Shown: one piece after another, positions 35,171-47,900 of the stretch
How positions within the stretch are numbered: the first letter of the stretch is position 1
How the letters are laid out: each line of letters begins with the position of its first letter
Origin: Populus alba
Taxonomy: Eukaryota; Streptophyta; Magnoliopsida; Malpighiales; Salicaceae
DNA: 64,000 nt
Reading direction: 5' to 3'
NCBI RefSeq assembly: GCF_005239225.2
Contig: NC_133284.1
Span: 28,754,339 to 28,818,338 of the forward strand
The notes under the pieces: model-generated
What the model saw: only the letters and a program-made list of their open reading frames with translations
The model's database searches: none
Told to the model about the DNA's origin: nothing
Position numbers and translations under genes: made by a program

Positions 35171-36385
35171 ATGGAAACTATATCAGTTCTCCTTCACTCC
35201 AAAACAATTCCTTTCAGTTTCACCATCTCTCATAACAGCAGCAGAAAATTCTCTTTCAGGCATTCCAACAAACAGTTTCAATCCCGTTTGTCAAATAACA
35301 ATTTCCTCTTTGGTAAAAGCCTTAAACCCATCAAAAACCAAGCAGAACTTCCTTTTTCACTATATCAATCAACTTCGTCACTGAAAATTACAAGAACACA
35401 CTTGTTATCTCCTCCCAAATGCTCATATTCCGGCTCTGCAAGCACAGACGGTTCTCAAAACCACCCATTTTTAAAACCCTTCAAAAACCTCTCTCTCGAT
35501 AAACTGAAAGCGACCTTTTTGCAATTAACCCCTATTGATATCATCAAGTGGTCAGGTATCTTATCAATTGCAATTGCAGCCACAAAATGGACTGTGAATT
35601 TGGTCTTGAACCCGTTTTTCTGGATGTATTTTAGCTGGACATGGTTGTTTTGGCCGTGGTTTGTGGCTATATCACTTGCTGTTTATGGGTTATATTGCTT
35701 TTATAAGCATTCAATCGGCGAAGCTAGCATTTTTGAGCAGATTGCAATTGTTACATCAGTGTTCACTTGGTTAACTCTAGTCCCTCCTGCCCATTTCAAT
35801 GGATACCTACAAGGATGGCCTTTTGTGTTCTTTTTTGTGTATCATTATTTCTTTTTCTTCAATGTAAGTGTGAGGAAACGTTTGTATGGTGATTATTATG
35901 CACGTCCGCATGACCCCAAGTGGGATTTACACCCACCCAGATGGTCTCGCCTTTTGTTCTGCGTTGGGGTCATGGTTGGGCACTGGCTTGCAGCTTTTGA
36001 AGGTCCAGAGCTGCACCTCATTCCTGGTGGGTGGAGCAATGTGGGGATTTGGATTCTGATATTGGCAACTTTGCTAATGCAGTATAATTCTACATTTTAC
36101 CTTGCCAAGTATTCGGAGAAGGTGGTGGTGCCTATTGCTGTCGTGCAATTTGGGCCATATAGGTGGGTCAGGCACCCGATCTATTCATCCACAATGCTTC
36201 TCTTTGCGACTTATTTCCTTGCGCTTCGTGCACCTTTGAGCCTGTTGTTTGTGGTAGCGGTATGTTTGATGTATTATGGGCAGAAGGCAAAAATGGAGGA
36301 GGATCTAATGATTGAGACTTTCGGGGAGAAGTATCTAGAGTACATGGGTAAAGTTCGGTACAAGTTCATTCCTTTGGTTTATTAA
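35171..36385 (+). CDS. Plastid-targeted multi-span membrane protein with ICMT/PEMT-type methyltransferase domain
   Basis: An intronless frame of 404 residues. The ATG at 35171 is the first in-frame Met; the frame is open upstream without an earlier ATG. Residues 1-90 are Ser-, Thr-, Lys- and Arg-rich and poor in acidic residues, typical of a chloroplast transit peptide. Hydrophobic segments lie at about 125-150, 152-178, 190-205, 215-231, 258-275, 288-305 and 340-368. The C-terminal domain carries GPYRWVRHPIYSS (328-340), an acidic pair in KMEEDLM (Glu376/377) and FGEKYLEYM (384-392). This is the SAM-binding pattern of the isoprenylcysteine carboxyl methyltransferase / phospholipid methyltransferase fold. 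The family methylates lipids or lipid-modified proteins in membranes. The substrate here is unknown, and the plastid location is inferred from the N-terminus. No neighbours suggest a pathway. Confidence 0.86.
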   Translation: METISVLLHSKTIPFSFTISHNSSRKFSFRHSNKQFQSRLSNNNFLFGKSLKPIKNQAELPFSLYQSTSSLKITRTHLLSPPKCSYSGSASTDGSQNHPFLKPFKNLSLDKLKATFLQLTPIDIIKWSGILSIAIAATKWTVNLVLNPFFWMYFSWTWLFWPWFVAISLAVYGLYCFYKHSIGEASIFEQIAIVTSVFTWLTLVPPAHFNGYLQGWPFVFFFVYHYFFFFNVSVRKRLYGDYYARPHDPKWDLHPPRWSRLLFCVGVMVGHWLAAFEGPELHLIPGGWSNVGIWILILATLLMQYNSTFYLAKYSEKVVVPIAVVQFGPYRWVRHPIYSSTMLLFATYFLALRAPLSLLFVVAVCLMYYGQKAKMEEDLMIETFGEKYLEYMGKVRYKFIPLVY

Positions 36386-36815
36386 GACAGCATCCAGGTA
36401 TGCGTTGTTGATTTCTCAACGTGACCAATTTTCTTGGATGAAAGTACTTGGATTTTTAACTGAGAAGGAAAAAAAATATTAAATTACAGTGTTCCATTGT
36501 TTTAATCGGTACTCATGTCTTTCGGCTTTTCTTCGTGTAAGTTTTCAGGGTGCTCTGCTGTGACTTGTTATTCATTCCTACGTTTAATGCAATGACCTAG
36601 TTTAGCGGTGACTCCTTGTGCTAATATGGATTGAATAATTGTAGTTGCGTGCAAAAGTATGGTTTTCTATAGATAAGCATGCTGGGCATAACTAATAATT
36701 TTGTATCTGCTCTTTTCTAATTTCTACTTGGTGCCTTCTTGATTCTCATTGCTAAGAGTGAACTTAACAGTAATCTGTTCATTGAGTTTCAGAGGGGAAT
36801 TATAAAGTGCTCTCT
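36386..36815. other. 3' flank of the methyltransferase-like gene
   Basis: Likely 3' UTR and downstream DNA, AT-rich but of mixed composition. No further open frame is credible. Confidence 0.5.
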
Positions 36816-36818
36816 AAG

Positions 36819-37080
36819 TTTATTATGCATATTAAGTTGCACATTCTGAAGAATGTTAGAGAGATGCACTTCAGCTAGAAGGTACAATCACTTGGCAAAT
36901 CCTCTAGCAAGCTATATTTGAATGCAAATCATAAAATTCTCATTTATTTTGTTATACATATTTAATTGCAATTTCTGAAGTGATGCTTAGAGAGATGCAC
37001 ACAAGCAAGAATCTATCTCGGCTTGTCCTTTAGATTGCATTTTCACACAATTTGAACAAGGAAATTGTGTGAAGTAACTT
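36819..37080. repeat. Direct duplication, 131-bp offset
   Basis: The stretch TTATGCATATTAAGTTGCAC ending TTAGAGAGATGCAC (36822-36869) recurs diverged as TTATACATATTTAATTGCAA ending TTAGAGAGATGCAC (about 36953-37000). The shared AGAGAGATGCAC starts at 36858 and 36989. Confidence 0.65.
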
Positions 37081-37119
37081 GGGTGGCTTATGGAAAGATT
37101 AATGATGTATACGATTTGG

Positions 37120-37395
37120 AGACTTTTGATATTGCAGTTCCAGAAACAATTGTTGGAAATTTGACTATAAACCAAATAAGGATGTTTAAGAGTTCTAGTA
37201 AATGCATCCTAAGGAAAGTGGTGCCAAGACCAAGTTAGGACATTATTGAGCGTGAAGCATCTGATATCATTTTGTCGGGGCATTTTTCTTTTTGATATTT
37301 CCAGAAACAAGTGTTAGAAATTTGACAGTAAACCTGATGAGGATGTTTAAGAGTAAGTAAATGCATCCTAGGGAATATCACTTGGTCTTGGGCAT
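37120..37395. repeat. Direct duplication, 171-bp offset
   Basis: CTTTTGATATT..CCAGAAACAA followed by GT.AGAAATTTGAC.GTAAACC, GATGAGGATGTTTAAGAGT and AAATGCATCCTA occurs from about 37123 and again from about 37290. The CAGAAAC word is at 37141 and 37312. It lies next to the 131-bp duplication, so the region has gone through several local duplications. Confidence 0.7.
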
Positions 37396-40300
37396 TTTTC
37401 ATTTTTTTCTTTCAGCATTTGAATGATCAATGATCATCTTTATTCTACAAAAAAAGTGTTCATCTTTTAATATATCCATATTTCCCACTTATTTAATTGT
37501 CAACTTTGGTATAGTTCTACACTTATTTGAGGCTTCTGGTGGTCTAGCAGTTGGATATGTTGGCGATAGCCATGCCGTAATGTTGTTTTATCAGTCATTC
37601 AGTATTTGAGAGATAATACTAATACTCTGAGTAGTGAATCAATATGTGCTTTTTTCCTCATTTATGCTGTGTACTTTTCTCTAGAAGCTAAAGAACTCTT
37701 ATATTCTGTACATTAAAGTGGAAAGGTGTCGGTCTTTGGAGATCTTCAGCACTCCACTAGTGCATTGCTTTGCCAACATATGATTCTTGGTTTTAAAAAG
37801 TTTGAGCTCCTAACCATTGTCTTTTGCCTGTTGACCAGGAATACGATAAAGTTTGAGGCATCATTTCTACTTGCCTTTAAAGTTAAGTATTCAACAGGCA
37901 GTTTATTAGTTTTTTAAAATTCCTAAATAATAATCTACTTTTTATTCCACCTGATATAAATTTTTCAACATCTTACGATAGATTAATGCCTCAATGTTTA
38001 TTTTCTCACTTTTGGTGGCTCTGGTTGGAAATTTTATGTTCAATTGAGATCATGCAATAATATGCATCCATATATCTTTAGTTAAAATATTTATAACCTT
38101 AGAACTTTGTTCTTTCTTTTTCCAACTTAGAGAGTTGCATAACCAATATAAACTGTACAAAGTGATAATGGCCTCATACAAACACCCTCTGAATTATTGG
38201 TCTTTTGGATGGAGATCCTTCTGTCATCTTTCATTCACTTTCTCCCTTAAAATCTCACGTGCTTATCACTGTTTTGATTGGCAACTCTTATATTTTTTTT
38301 CTTCTAATTATAATACCCAAGTTATGAGGTCATTGGATTGAGGCACCTCCATTAGGTTTCATCCGACGATACCACGGTTTTATCGATGTGAGTGTTCATC
38401 TCAATTTTAAATCCAATCATTATCATAGTTGACTATTTTAAGACTTAGAAATTTCAAATTGAAAAACTAAAAACTAAAATTTTTTAGTTTGATTTTGAGT
38501 TTAAAAATGGTTTTTGAGAGGTTGAAAGGATTATTTTAGTTGTTTTTTGAGTTGATTTGGTAGTAAAAAAGGTGAAGTTCCAATGGTGATGGTAACAAAA
38601 GGGGTTCTAATCTAAGCACATCACAATTCATGCATTGACATAAAAAAATATATATAGATGTCAATCAAAATGGTCGATATTTCAGGGATATTTATATGTT
38701 TTAGGCTAGGCTATCACACGTAAAATTTCAGGGATCTAGTAATCCGTTGAAAATTTGCTTTAAATCAATATAGGCTCTTTTTCATCCAGCAACTTTCCAT
38801 CTGATATATCTCTGGAAGATAACTTACTTAAAGAGTCCACAGCCTTTGGTTATTGAGATGCTTATTTCATTTGTTGGGTGTTTTTACCATTCTCTTATCA
38901 TATTAAGAATGCAATTGAATGAAATAGAGTCACAGATTTGGATGAATCGTGATGGTCAACAAAAGTTTTGTGTGGTTAATACTTTATTTTTTACATTCCC
39001 AAAGTTCCCTGGTTTTACCATTTGCTCGCTTAGAGTTTTGAATTAAACAAATACAATTGATGTTGAAATCTACACTAGTAATGCAGTATTATAATGCGGT
39101 TTTTCCACTCTGTAGATACTGAAATAGTGAAATGAAAATGCTGGGAATAGTTTATCTTGCAACAGTAAAAACACCTGATATCCTGGTCGATAATGATAGT
39201 TTCAAGTCCCCTGATGATTTCAAGGAAAGAGCTAAAATGAAAATACTTATATGAATTGAGCAACAAGACAACAATGATCTTATGATTCTATCGATGAGAA
39301 CTACAATCAGCCCCTATCAGTGACAAGACTAGACTGATTGGTTGTCACAATTAAGAATTTCATTCTTGATCATTGATGAGCCATCCATCTTAAGTTCATT
39401 TATAAGCAATCTGATGATGCAACTATGTTGCTGTTAGACAAATATTTGTTCAATTTGAAGACCTTAGAGGAAAAATTTTGTTCATCAAAATAGAGGCTTT
39501 TGAAGTCTAGAAACAAGTTCAGGTTTCTAGTTTTCTAATCTGGGTGCTTGCTTCACAATTTATCGAGGGATTTTGTTGGCTGTGGCAAGATGGTACTTTC
39601 TGCACCTTTCCCGGTTGGGACTTGTTAGAGCATACTAAACAACCTTTTTGGTCATTAGATTTGGTGAGCAATACTGAGAATTCCAGCAACTAAATCAGGA
39701 ATTTCAGCTTAAAATTCTATCCAATTATTGATAAATCATTCATTGACTTTTCAGATAGATCCACTTAAATTTGATCCTAGTACCAACTCTAGCCTCATAA
39801 TTCCTTGATGACTTGAGATGAAGTGCACTTGATTATAGCACAAAGTAGTTGGTTGCGGGGCTTTCCTCTTCAATATACTTTTTTTTTTTTATTATTTTTT
39901 TATATATATATAATAAAAGTAGAGAACTTCAATATAGTTAGCTAATGGTTATTGAAGAATTGTATTTGGATAGGACTTAGCAGTTTATGCTCTCTGTAGA
40001 GAAGATCGATTCTTCTAGTTTGTTTTGTAGTTGCCTCGTTAACTTTGTTATAGAAACATTTATATCTTAATCCAACAAGGAAGACATGGTGTCAAAAGAC
40101 CTTTGATGTCTGCAACTTTTTAGTTATCTCATTTTTTTCATGATCTGTCATTCTGCTGGAACTGTGCTGCGACTTACTGAAGCTGTTGTGTTGTGACATG
40201 GAATGCATTCTTTTACAATCCTGCGTCTCAGCCTTTCAGGGAAGCTGACCCAATAATCGATTGTTCTGTAGCATAACCCTTTAAGCTCAATCCTAGAAGA

Positions 40301-42370
40301 AGAAAATCTGGGCATTGTGGAAGCCAACTCACATGCACATGACTGCCAGCTCATCAAGATGTGAAATATATCAGCTCATGCATGCTTTGCAATCGCACAA
40401 CCATGTCAGCATGCAGTTGAAAACCTCCAAGTTCTATCAAGAAAAAATCACTTGAAAATATGCATCTACTTTTCTTCTGATGGCAATCACGCACGATCAC
40501 TTTCTTTGATGTCCCTTCATGTTCTTCCATTTTCATGCACCTCCATAATGTGATCCTCTTCTGGCTCCCGATACCTGACGAGCTTTACGTGCGGGGATCG
40601 ATGTCCAGATTTCCTCACTTGTGGTTATCGCTATTTGATCTCTTCCAAGTGTATGTTGTGAGGGCAAGCTGGATTGACTTTTCTTTGTGTTCTGCGAACG
40701 TGCTGCTTGGAAGTTCACCGATTTACGTCTCAGTTATGTATAATTTAAGTATTTGTTCTTGCGGGTTCCTACAATTTGTCATTTCTAATCTTGTGATGGA
40801 TCGTGATGATGAGAAGGGACTGGTTTTTACTACTTGTTCGATATTGTCATTTCCTTTACGAATTATCGTAGCCTTTTGCTACGTTGGAAACGTGGAGAAA
40901 ATTTTCCACGTTTCCCCCCTCCTCTCGCCCGTGGTATTTCTCGTCATCTCGGTGGCCTTTTTAAGATTTCCAAGTTCAAACAACAAATCCCCACTTCCTA
41001 ACTATTCCTGATTTGTTGAATTTTCTACGTTCAAACAACAAGTCTTTAATTTCTTTATATTTGATAGAAAATCTAGATACTTAATTCTATGTAAATCATG
41101 AAAATGATGTTTAATTTAATATTATCTCTATTCTTAAAATAAAATATTATTAAACTAAGCATGATAAACTCCGATCAAGGAATTACTTAATTATTTTTTA
41201 CAAGGATTAATTTATTTATTTTGATAAACTTTAATTAAGGGCTAGATTATAATTAACTTTAACCAACATTACCTGTGAGGAAACAACTAGCATGCTTATT
41301 TTGGCTTTGGAGGTGATTTGATATGGTAACATGGTGGTGATAGGAGTTTTCTGTAACAACAGTAAGAAAGAGATGATCCTCCTGCTCCCGACATGTTAAA
41401 GGGGGAGGTGATCTTAGCATAAAGGAGTGAGTTATCGATGCAAAATCACGGGCACTGCTTCCTCCCCTCGACTGGTAAATAATATTGTTTCTATATAATG
41501 ATACATTTTTTTTTTTATAAATTAATATAGGTATTCGGATTAATTTACATGTATTTTAACTAATTTTACTAGTTTTTAAATTAATAAATATATAAGTCTT
41601 CAATGATCATCATAAACAACTAAGCTCTTACTAGTTGCCACCTTATAATGGTTAGCCTTCTCATTTTACTACTTAAGAAGTCACTTGGTAAAGCCGTGCA
41701 TTTAAAATGGTTAGGGCTACTAGCTGCTGCTGCTGCTGTTGTGGTTATGTAAAAAATATTTACCATACATCATGTTATTAAGTATTAATTTATCTGGCTA
41801 AACCCTTGAACTTCGCCAGTTTAATACGCGTTTTTTGTTATCTGTTTTTAGAAGGAAAAAAAATTCAAGATTTTAACTTGCATTTCTAACTTAATCATCT
41901 GTTTTTGATGTCCATGTATAGTTATTAATTAGACAAGTGACCCCTGTTTTGACGCCGGCAAGACACAATTAGACACAATTTTTTGTAATGTAAAAAATGA
42001 TACTCAAGCTAGCGCTGTCAGTGTATTTAAAGAACAAAAAGAAAATCCACCACTTTACATTATAAAAAGAAAATTAAAAAAAAAAATAACGGTATTTGCG
42101 AATTGATCCTAAGAATCCAAATATAGAAAGACACAATTGAAAAAATTAGAGAAAAAAAAAGTCATCAAACCTGGGGGAGGTTATCAAAACTTGCCAGCAG
42201 CAGAATTATGCAAATGGAATAATCTAAAAGAAGACAAAAATAACATGGGCAACTGACCAAACTCATTGCCTAGATCATAACTTGGTTGAAAGAAAACCAT
42301 AGAAAATAATGAAGTTTATTTTTCAAAATGAACATCTTCAAAGGATGTTATTGAAAAAAAAAAAAAAACC
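37396..42370. other. Long intergenic stretch, no supported gene
   Basis: AT-rich to mixed DNA. The longest open frame (40535-41011 plus, 158 codons) is hydrophobic, lacks any recognised domain and starts without supporting context. It overlaps opposite-strand frames equally open (40148-40718), so I treat all as unproven. A strong inverted repeat lies at 40886-40915. (CTG)n-like CTGCTGCTGCTG occurs near 41732. Confidence 0.4.
40886..40915. repeat. Perfect 11-bp inverted repeat with ACGT cores
   Basis: GGAAACGTGGA and TCCACGTTTCC are exact reverse complements separated by 8 bases (GAAAATTT). Each arm holds an ACGT core as in bZIP/bHLH sites. No gene start is recognised close by, so a regulatory role is only possible. 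Confidence 0.6.
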
Positions 42371-42379
42371 AATGTCAAT

Positions 42380-43115
42380 CCGTGCTAACTTTTTAAACCT
42401 ACGACCTTGGTTAGTGACTAAACCAAAAGCACCCCATTTAAAAAAACAACCATTTTAATATTAGAATCGACCCGATAGGTTGACTCATGACCCTATAGTG
42501 CTTAGGCCGGGTCGAGTTTTAAAAGAAATTGAGGGGGAATTGACCTAGTGTGAAATGATAAAAAAAAACTCGGTTTGACTCATAACCTAGTCAAGCCAGG
42601 ACAAATTGGGTTAAAACTTGTTGAGTATTTTTATTTATTTTATTTTATTTTAAAAAAATAATGTTATTTTAACATTTTTATAAACACAAAAGGATTTGGT
42701 TGACTTGGGTTCACTTGGGTCAACCCATCTAACCCAGGACCTCAAATTGACTTTTCGATTGGGTCTAAAAACTATGAAATAAACCATAAGACCAGCTTCT
42801 AATAAATCAAATGTTGAATGATGAAATCTTTAAAAAATCCAATTATACAAAAGGGTAAATTTGATAAAAGGGCTAAGAATAAAAAAATAATTTAAGGGTC
42901 AAACCTTAAATATCATCAAATGTTGAGTTGAAGGGCAAAAATTGAAAAGAAAAATCAAATTAACAAAAAAATCCAAAACACAAATCAAAATAAAAATATT
43001 AAGAATCAAGATTATGGATCTAAGGGTGAAATAGAAAATAAATTAAAATTTGATAAAATAGCTAAAAATAAAGATTAGAAATCAAAATATTGAGAGTCAG
43101 AATTGAAATGTCATA
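42380..43115. repeat. GACC-rich element and degenerate 150-bp-type array
   Basis: 42470-42740 repeats GACCCGATAGGTTGACTCAT, GGTTTGACTCATAACC and GGTTGACTTGGGTTCACTTG words. 42740-43115 continues as AAATTGAAAAGAAAAATCAA-type units like those at 5.5-6.8 kb. Both look like parts of the same dispersed repeat family. Non-coding. Confidence 0.55.
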
Positions 43116-44900
43116 AAATAAAAGGACAAACCTTATTTTTTTAATGGCCATCACAAAACTCAAGGAGGCAAAGAGAGAGAGAGAGAATATGAAAAGAAAA
43201 CAAAGGAGTAGTTAATGACAAATTTTCATCATAACCATCATATGTGCCTCTTCTCATGAAAGGGGGTGCCATGTAGCTTCCATTGTCTTAGTTGAAGCCG
43301 GTATTTCTTCATCAGACAACAGTTCATAAGTTGTTTAAAGAGTGTGGGGTTGCCCCACATATTGACACATGCATGATGTTTTTTTTAAATCATTTTAAAA
43401 AAATAAAAAAGGATTGGATTGCTCCTAACCCAACTTAATAATAACAAAAAAAAAACACATGGGAAACACCCCTAGATGATGGCTTAGGCTTAGTAAATTT
43501 AATTTTAGGGCAATTTAGTCAATTAAAATTTTAAAATAAAGTAAAAAGCAAAAACAAAATCTCTTGATGCTAATTAAATGAAAATAACTTTTAAAAATAA
43601 TTTAGTATTTTTACTGGGTAATTAAAATAGAAGTTAGCTATAATATCCCTTAATAATCAATTAATGACATTTGCACCATAAAAAAAAAATCAAATTATCC
43701 TCTTAATCAGGCTAAATGTTTTTGTGTGGTAGGGCTAAAATAATTATTTTATTGTGTGAATCCACATTAAATTACTAGTGTATACCGATACCTTCTAGTC
43801 TTTTTTTTTTAATTTTTTTTATTACTCTTTATAAATTTTCGGTTTTTAAAGAAATTTAAAAACAAAAACCAAGAATAAAAGAATGACAACTATGCCGAAC
43901 GGGCGATAATGGACAGCCGTGTGAATGGGTGATCTTCTTGTGCATTTGGGTGTTTGCTTTACATGCAAAACAATGAGATATTTAGATTGCCAAGAACACA
44001 AACTCGTCTTGGAAATGCTTGATTCTTTTGACTCAAAAAAATAAAAATAAAAACAGAGACACATGTTTTTCGAGAATCACCTGTGCATCATTATTGATGT
44101 GAATTGTGATTGTTATGTTTTTTTTATATATTTTTATGAGGAAGCCAGCAGGGTGATTCAATGCCTTGTACTGAAAGGTCACGTAAGTAGCTAGACTAGG
44201 CTGCCATCCTGGACCATGCATAAATATTCTTTCAAATCACCATTCGCCATGGATGAATCTCAACCTGTGAAATTTCCAAGCACACATTCACTCGATGAAT
44301 TCGATATTGTAGCCAAAGCAGCAGCTAGCCCGACGTGGAATCCTAAAGAGCACAGCCATGAACGCCACGTGGCACAACCCAGTAGCTTATCTTTGCCAAG
44401 GTTATCTTTCTCCTCCAGAATCTTTTAGAGACCAGAGGAGCAAAGAAAAAGATCTATGAACATGACAGCTACTTCTTTCACCATTCAGGGCCACAGACAT
44501 TTGATCCTTGAAAGACACGAACTTGGTCCAAAAGCACCAATTCAAACGCACTTTTTTCTTTCTTTTGCACCCTTTTTTTCAATTCTTAATTTCTTCTTTT
44601 TTTTTTTTCTGCACAAATACATCGATTATATCGTGACAATAAAAGGACGTCAAGATTAAAGGCACAAATAGAGGGAAGAGGGTGCATTTGACATTGAAAA
44701 GCCAACGTATCTATATTTACAAACCAGACAAAGCCCGTGAACTAGAAATTTAAGGACCCTCGACAATGATTTTTTGACAACCAAAATAAAAAACTAGAGG
44801 GAAAAAAAAAAAAAATCAAAGAAGAAACTCAATGGGGTCGGGTTGCTTTTTTGGCCCCATTGAAACAGTTCCGTATCATCGGGGAGAATCCAATATCCGA
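43116..44900. other. Intergenic DNA downstream of CYP707A
   Basis: 43200-43480 is the GC-richer tail of the repeat block. The plus frame at 44216-44428 (70 codons) has a TATA-like TAAATATT just before it but no domain I know. 44640-44900 should hold the CYP707A 3' UTR (minus strand), including an A/T homopolymer near 44800-44815. Confidence 0.4.
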
Positions 44901-47900
44901 TCACAATATTGCTGACTTGTTCCGGCGGCTTACCCTTACAGGCAACCCGCATTTGGGCACAGGGAAAGGACCATATTGTATACCATCGTCGTCCCCCACA
45001 GTTTGCCACCTGAAACCAAGCATCACAAGATTACAAATTAAATCAGGAATCACAAAACGTTTATGGCCATTTATCGACTCTTTAATTTCATCGTCAGAAT
45101 GGCTGCACTTAGTATGCTAATGATCAGCGTCATCTCCATAAATATATAGTAATGAAATTGCAGGAATGATTTTTCTTCTCTCTCTAGATTAATTGATAAG
45201 AAATAATTTTAAAATAGTGAGGACAAAAGAAGAGAAATGATGTGGGCTCCGATAAAGAAGAAATTAAGCTTGTGGTGTCGACCACCTGGCTCCGTTCATG
45301 TGAGACACACCATTGAATTTGTCTATAGTAATTTCCATAGCTGGCATCCTAAATGGGCTCCTACTTATTTTGATTTTTTGAGACTGCGTAGCTGGCAACC
45401 ATGTCGCTTATATACTAGCTGAAGACTCTGTTTGATTCGCATGCTTAACATTATTCCCATGATCAGCCGTTGTTGCGGTGGAGTAGAGGTATATAGATAC
45501 GTACGAGGATGGCGAGTTCTGGATTCAAATATTTTTGGGGGATATGCATACGTGGCAATGAAAATCCTATGAAAAAGATTGGATATTTGATGACTGTAAC
45601 CTTTGCCACGTCGAAATCTATTACATATTAATTATATGTATGCCTGAAATCAACATATCGAAATCTTATATATAAACAAGGATGCATGTGTCAATTTTAC
45701 TTGCAATTGATTATAATTAGGCTTCCTTAGCAACTAGCTAGGAAGCACATGCCACGAATCACGTGGATGGATAATGCTAATCCTATCAAATAACTAAAGT
45801 TTCGACAACCTAGAAAATTTTAGAATCTCATCTAATAATTTAAAATTCTAAATTAAAATAAAATTTTGATATTATATTATAATTTTATTAACAAAACAGT
45901 CACGAGTTTTGAATCTTATTATTTTTATTTTATTTTTAAAAAATTAAATAAAAAATAGATAAGCATTTATAAATTTCAATTTCAAAGACACTTAAAATAA
46001 TGTCTTAGCATGCAATTAAATTAATAACATGTGTGCGACCCACCAATTACCATTGCCCCTCTAATTCTAAATAACTCTAGCAATGACTCGTGCCTAGGTA
46101 ATGGAGTAAGTACGTTAGACACATGTATCATGCATGAAAGCCACGTATAATGAGAATGATTCTAAATTCTGTTTTTTTGCTAGCCTGGTATCCACTACTA
46201 GAATCCACTTAAAGGGAAAAAAAAAATAAAACAAAAGCAAAAAACAACCCCACTGGCGTTTCATTGTTACCTAGGAGGCTAGGACCACTTCCACGGCCCA
46301 AGGAAAATCAAGAGGACCACCACAACGCCACCATCAATGGCTCCCCCAGTCAACCAACACCAGACCTAAGCCACGTGGCTCGACCTTTATCTTACATTCA
46401 AAACAAAATCACTAGATATGTACGCAGAGCACTGTATTTCCCCCTTCAAATTAATTAGGTATACAGTCATGTTCAGATTACCCAAATCCTTTGATTAATG
46501 TAATTAAGCTTATCATCATGATTAATCTTGACGCGTGTGTGATAGATTAGTGTGTATGAGAGAGAGAGAGAGAGAGAGACGGGGGACGGACCTGTAAGTG
46601 GTGGTGAGATGATGCAGGAGGATGAGCATCTCAAGCTTGGCAAGCTCACTGCCTGGACAGGAGTGCAATCCATTGCCAAAGGGCATGAACGTGTTAGGTT
46701 TCGGTGGCACCTGCAACATCACAGAACATATATACTCGTCTTCATCTCTTTCCTTGTTTATCTTCATCATCAAGTAATTAAATAAATAAGCTCTGAATAT
46801 ATATATATATATACATTCTTTTTCCACAAATATATAGCTAGGAGATGATACTGATTTGTTAGAGCACGTAGTTGCTGTTTATGTTTGCTACTATACCCTA
46901 CAAAAACCAACTCACGTGATCGGATACAGAAAAGATTTCATGACGACGAGCTGCAATCGATCATCTAATTAAATACAGGAAAGATTCACATAAACAAAAA
47001 TGAAAAAGGACACTACTCATCAACCAGGATAATCTTTCCCTTATTAACTCTGTATTTCTACGTGATCCGAAACAAGATAGAATGTATGGCGGTGTCCGTA
47101 TGACCCACTTCATGAAACTTGGTCAGTGACTCAGTAACTCAGAATGCATAGTCGACACACATTAATGTTTTTGGTATGTAGCTAAGCTTACGTACATGTG
47201 AATTAATTAGTCCTGGCCCTCACCTCGAATCTTGAAGGGTCAAATTTCTCTGGTCGAGGGAAGAAATCTGCACAATGATGAATGCTTCTAAAGAGAGGAA
47301 GAACCTTCCAACCTTTGGGGATAAAGTAGCCTTCAAACTCAACATCCTGCACTGCTTCTCTGAACGTGAAAGACAGTATACTTGCTGTTCTTAGCGTCTC
47401 TTGGATCACCTGGAATTAAAATCATATATAATCAATAAGGATTACAGCTAGCGCACGTATATACGTGGACATATTCATTGTAATATAATTATCATAAACA
47501 CTACAATATTAAATTAAGTTGTTAATTTTGTAATTTTTTGAATATTCAAATCACGTAAAAAAAAACAAAAAAAGAGAGAAGAGGATGGCGATATGTCAAT
47601 TGAGTTAGAAAACTGAATTAAATTAAATTAGACAAAATTGATAATTGATATTTGTACCCGACTTGTCAACGGCATGCGCCTTGTATCATCCCACGTAAGT
47701 CCACGATTTGCCTCTACTATTTTGCTTCTAATTCCTTCCTGTTCTCTCTGCAACAGACAATTAATCTTCAATGAATAACATATACCATCCAATACATAGT
47801 TGAATAATCCAATATTCGATTGCTTTCTCTCTGCCGCAAGCTTCTCCTCTCTTGAGAGGCATTATTTTAATAGACCAGTGATCGGTCAAAATAATAATAA

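Noticed and set aside
40535..41011. 158-codon open frame as a gene
   Set aside because: No known domain, no promoter or intron support, and equally open frames lie on the other strand just beside it.
46522..46827. Open frame running from the CYP707A heme exon into YRSVPRLSLSLS
   Set aside because: It continues through the GT donor into the (GA)n intron. The true continuation is the exon at 45009-44901 (RWQTVGDDDGIQYGPF).
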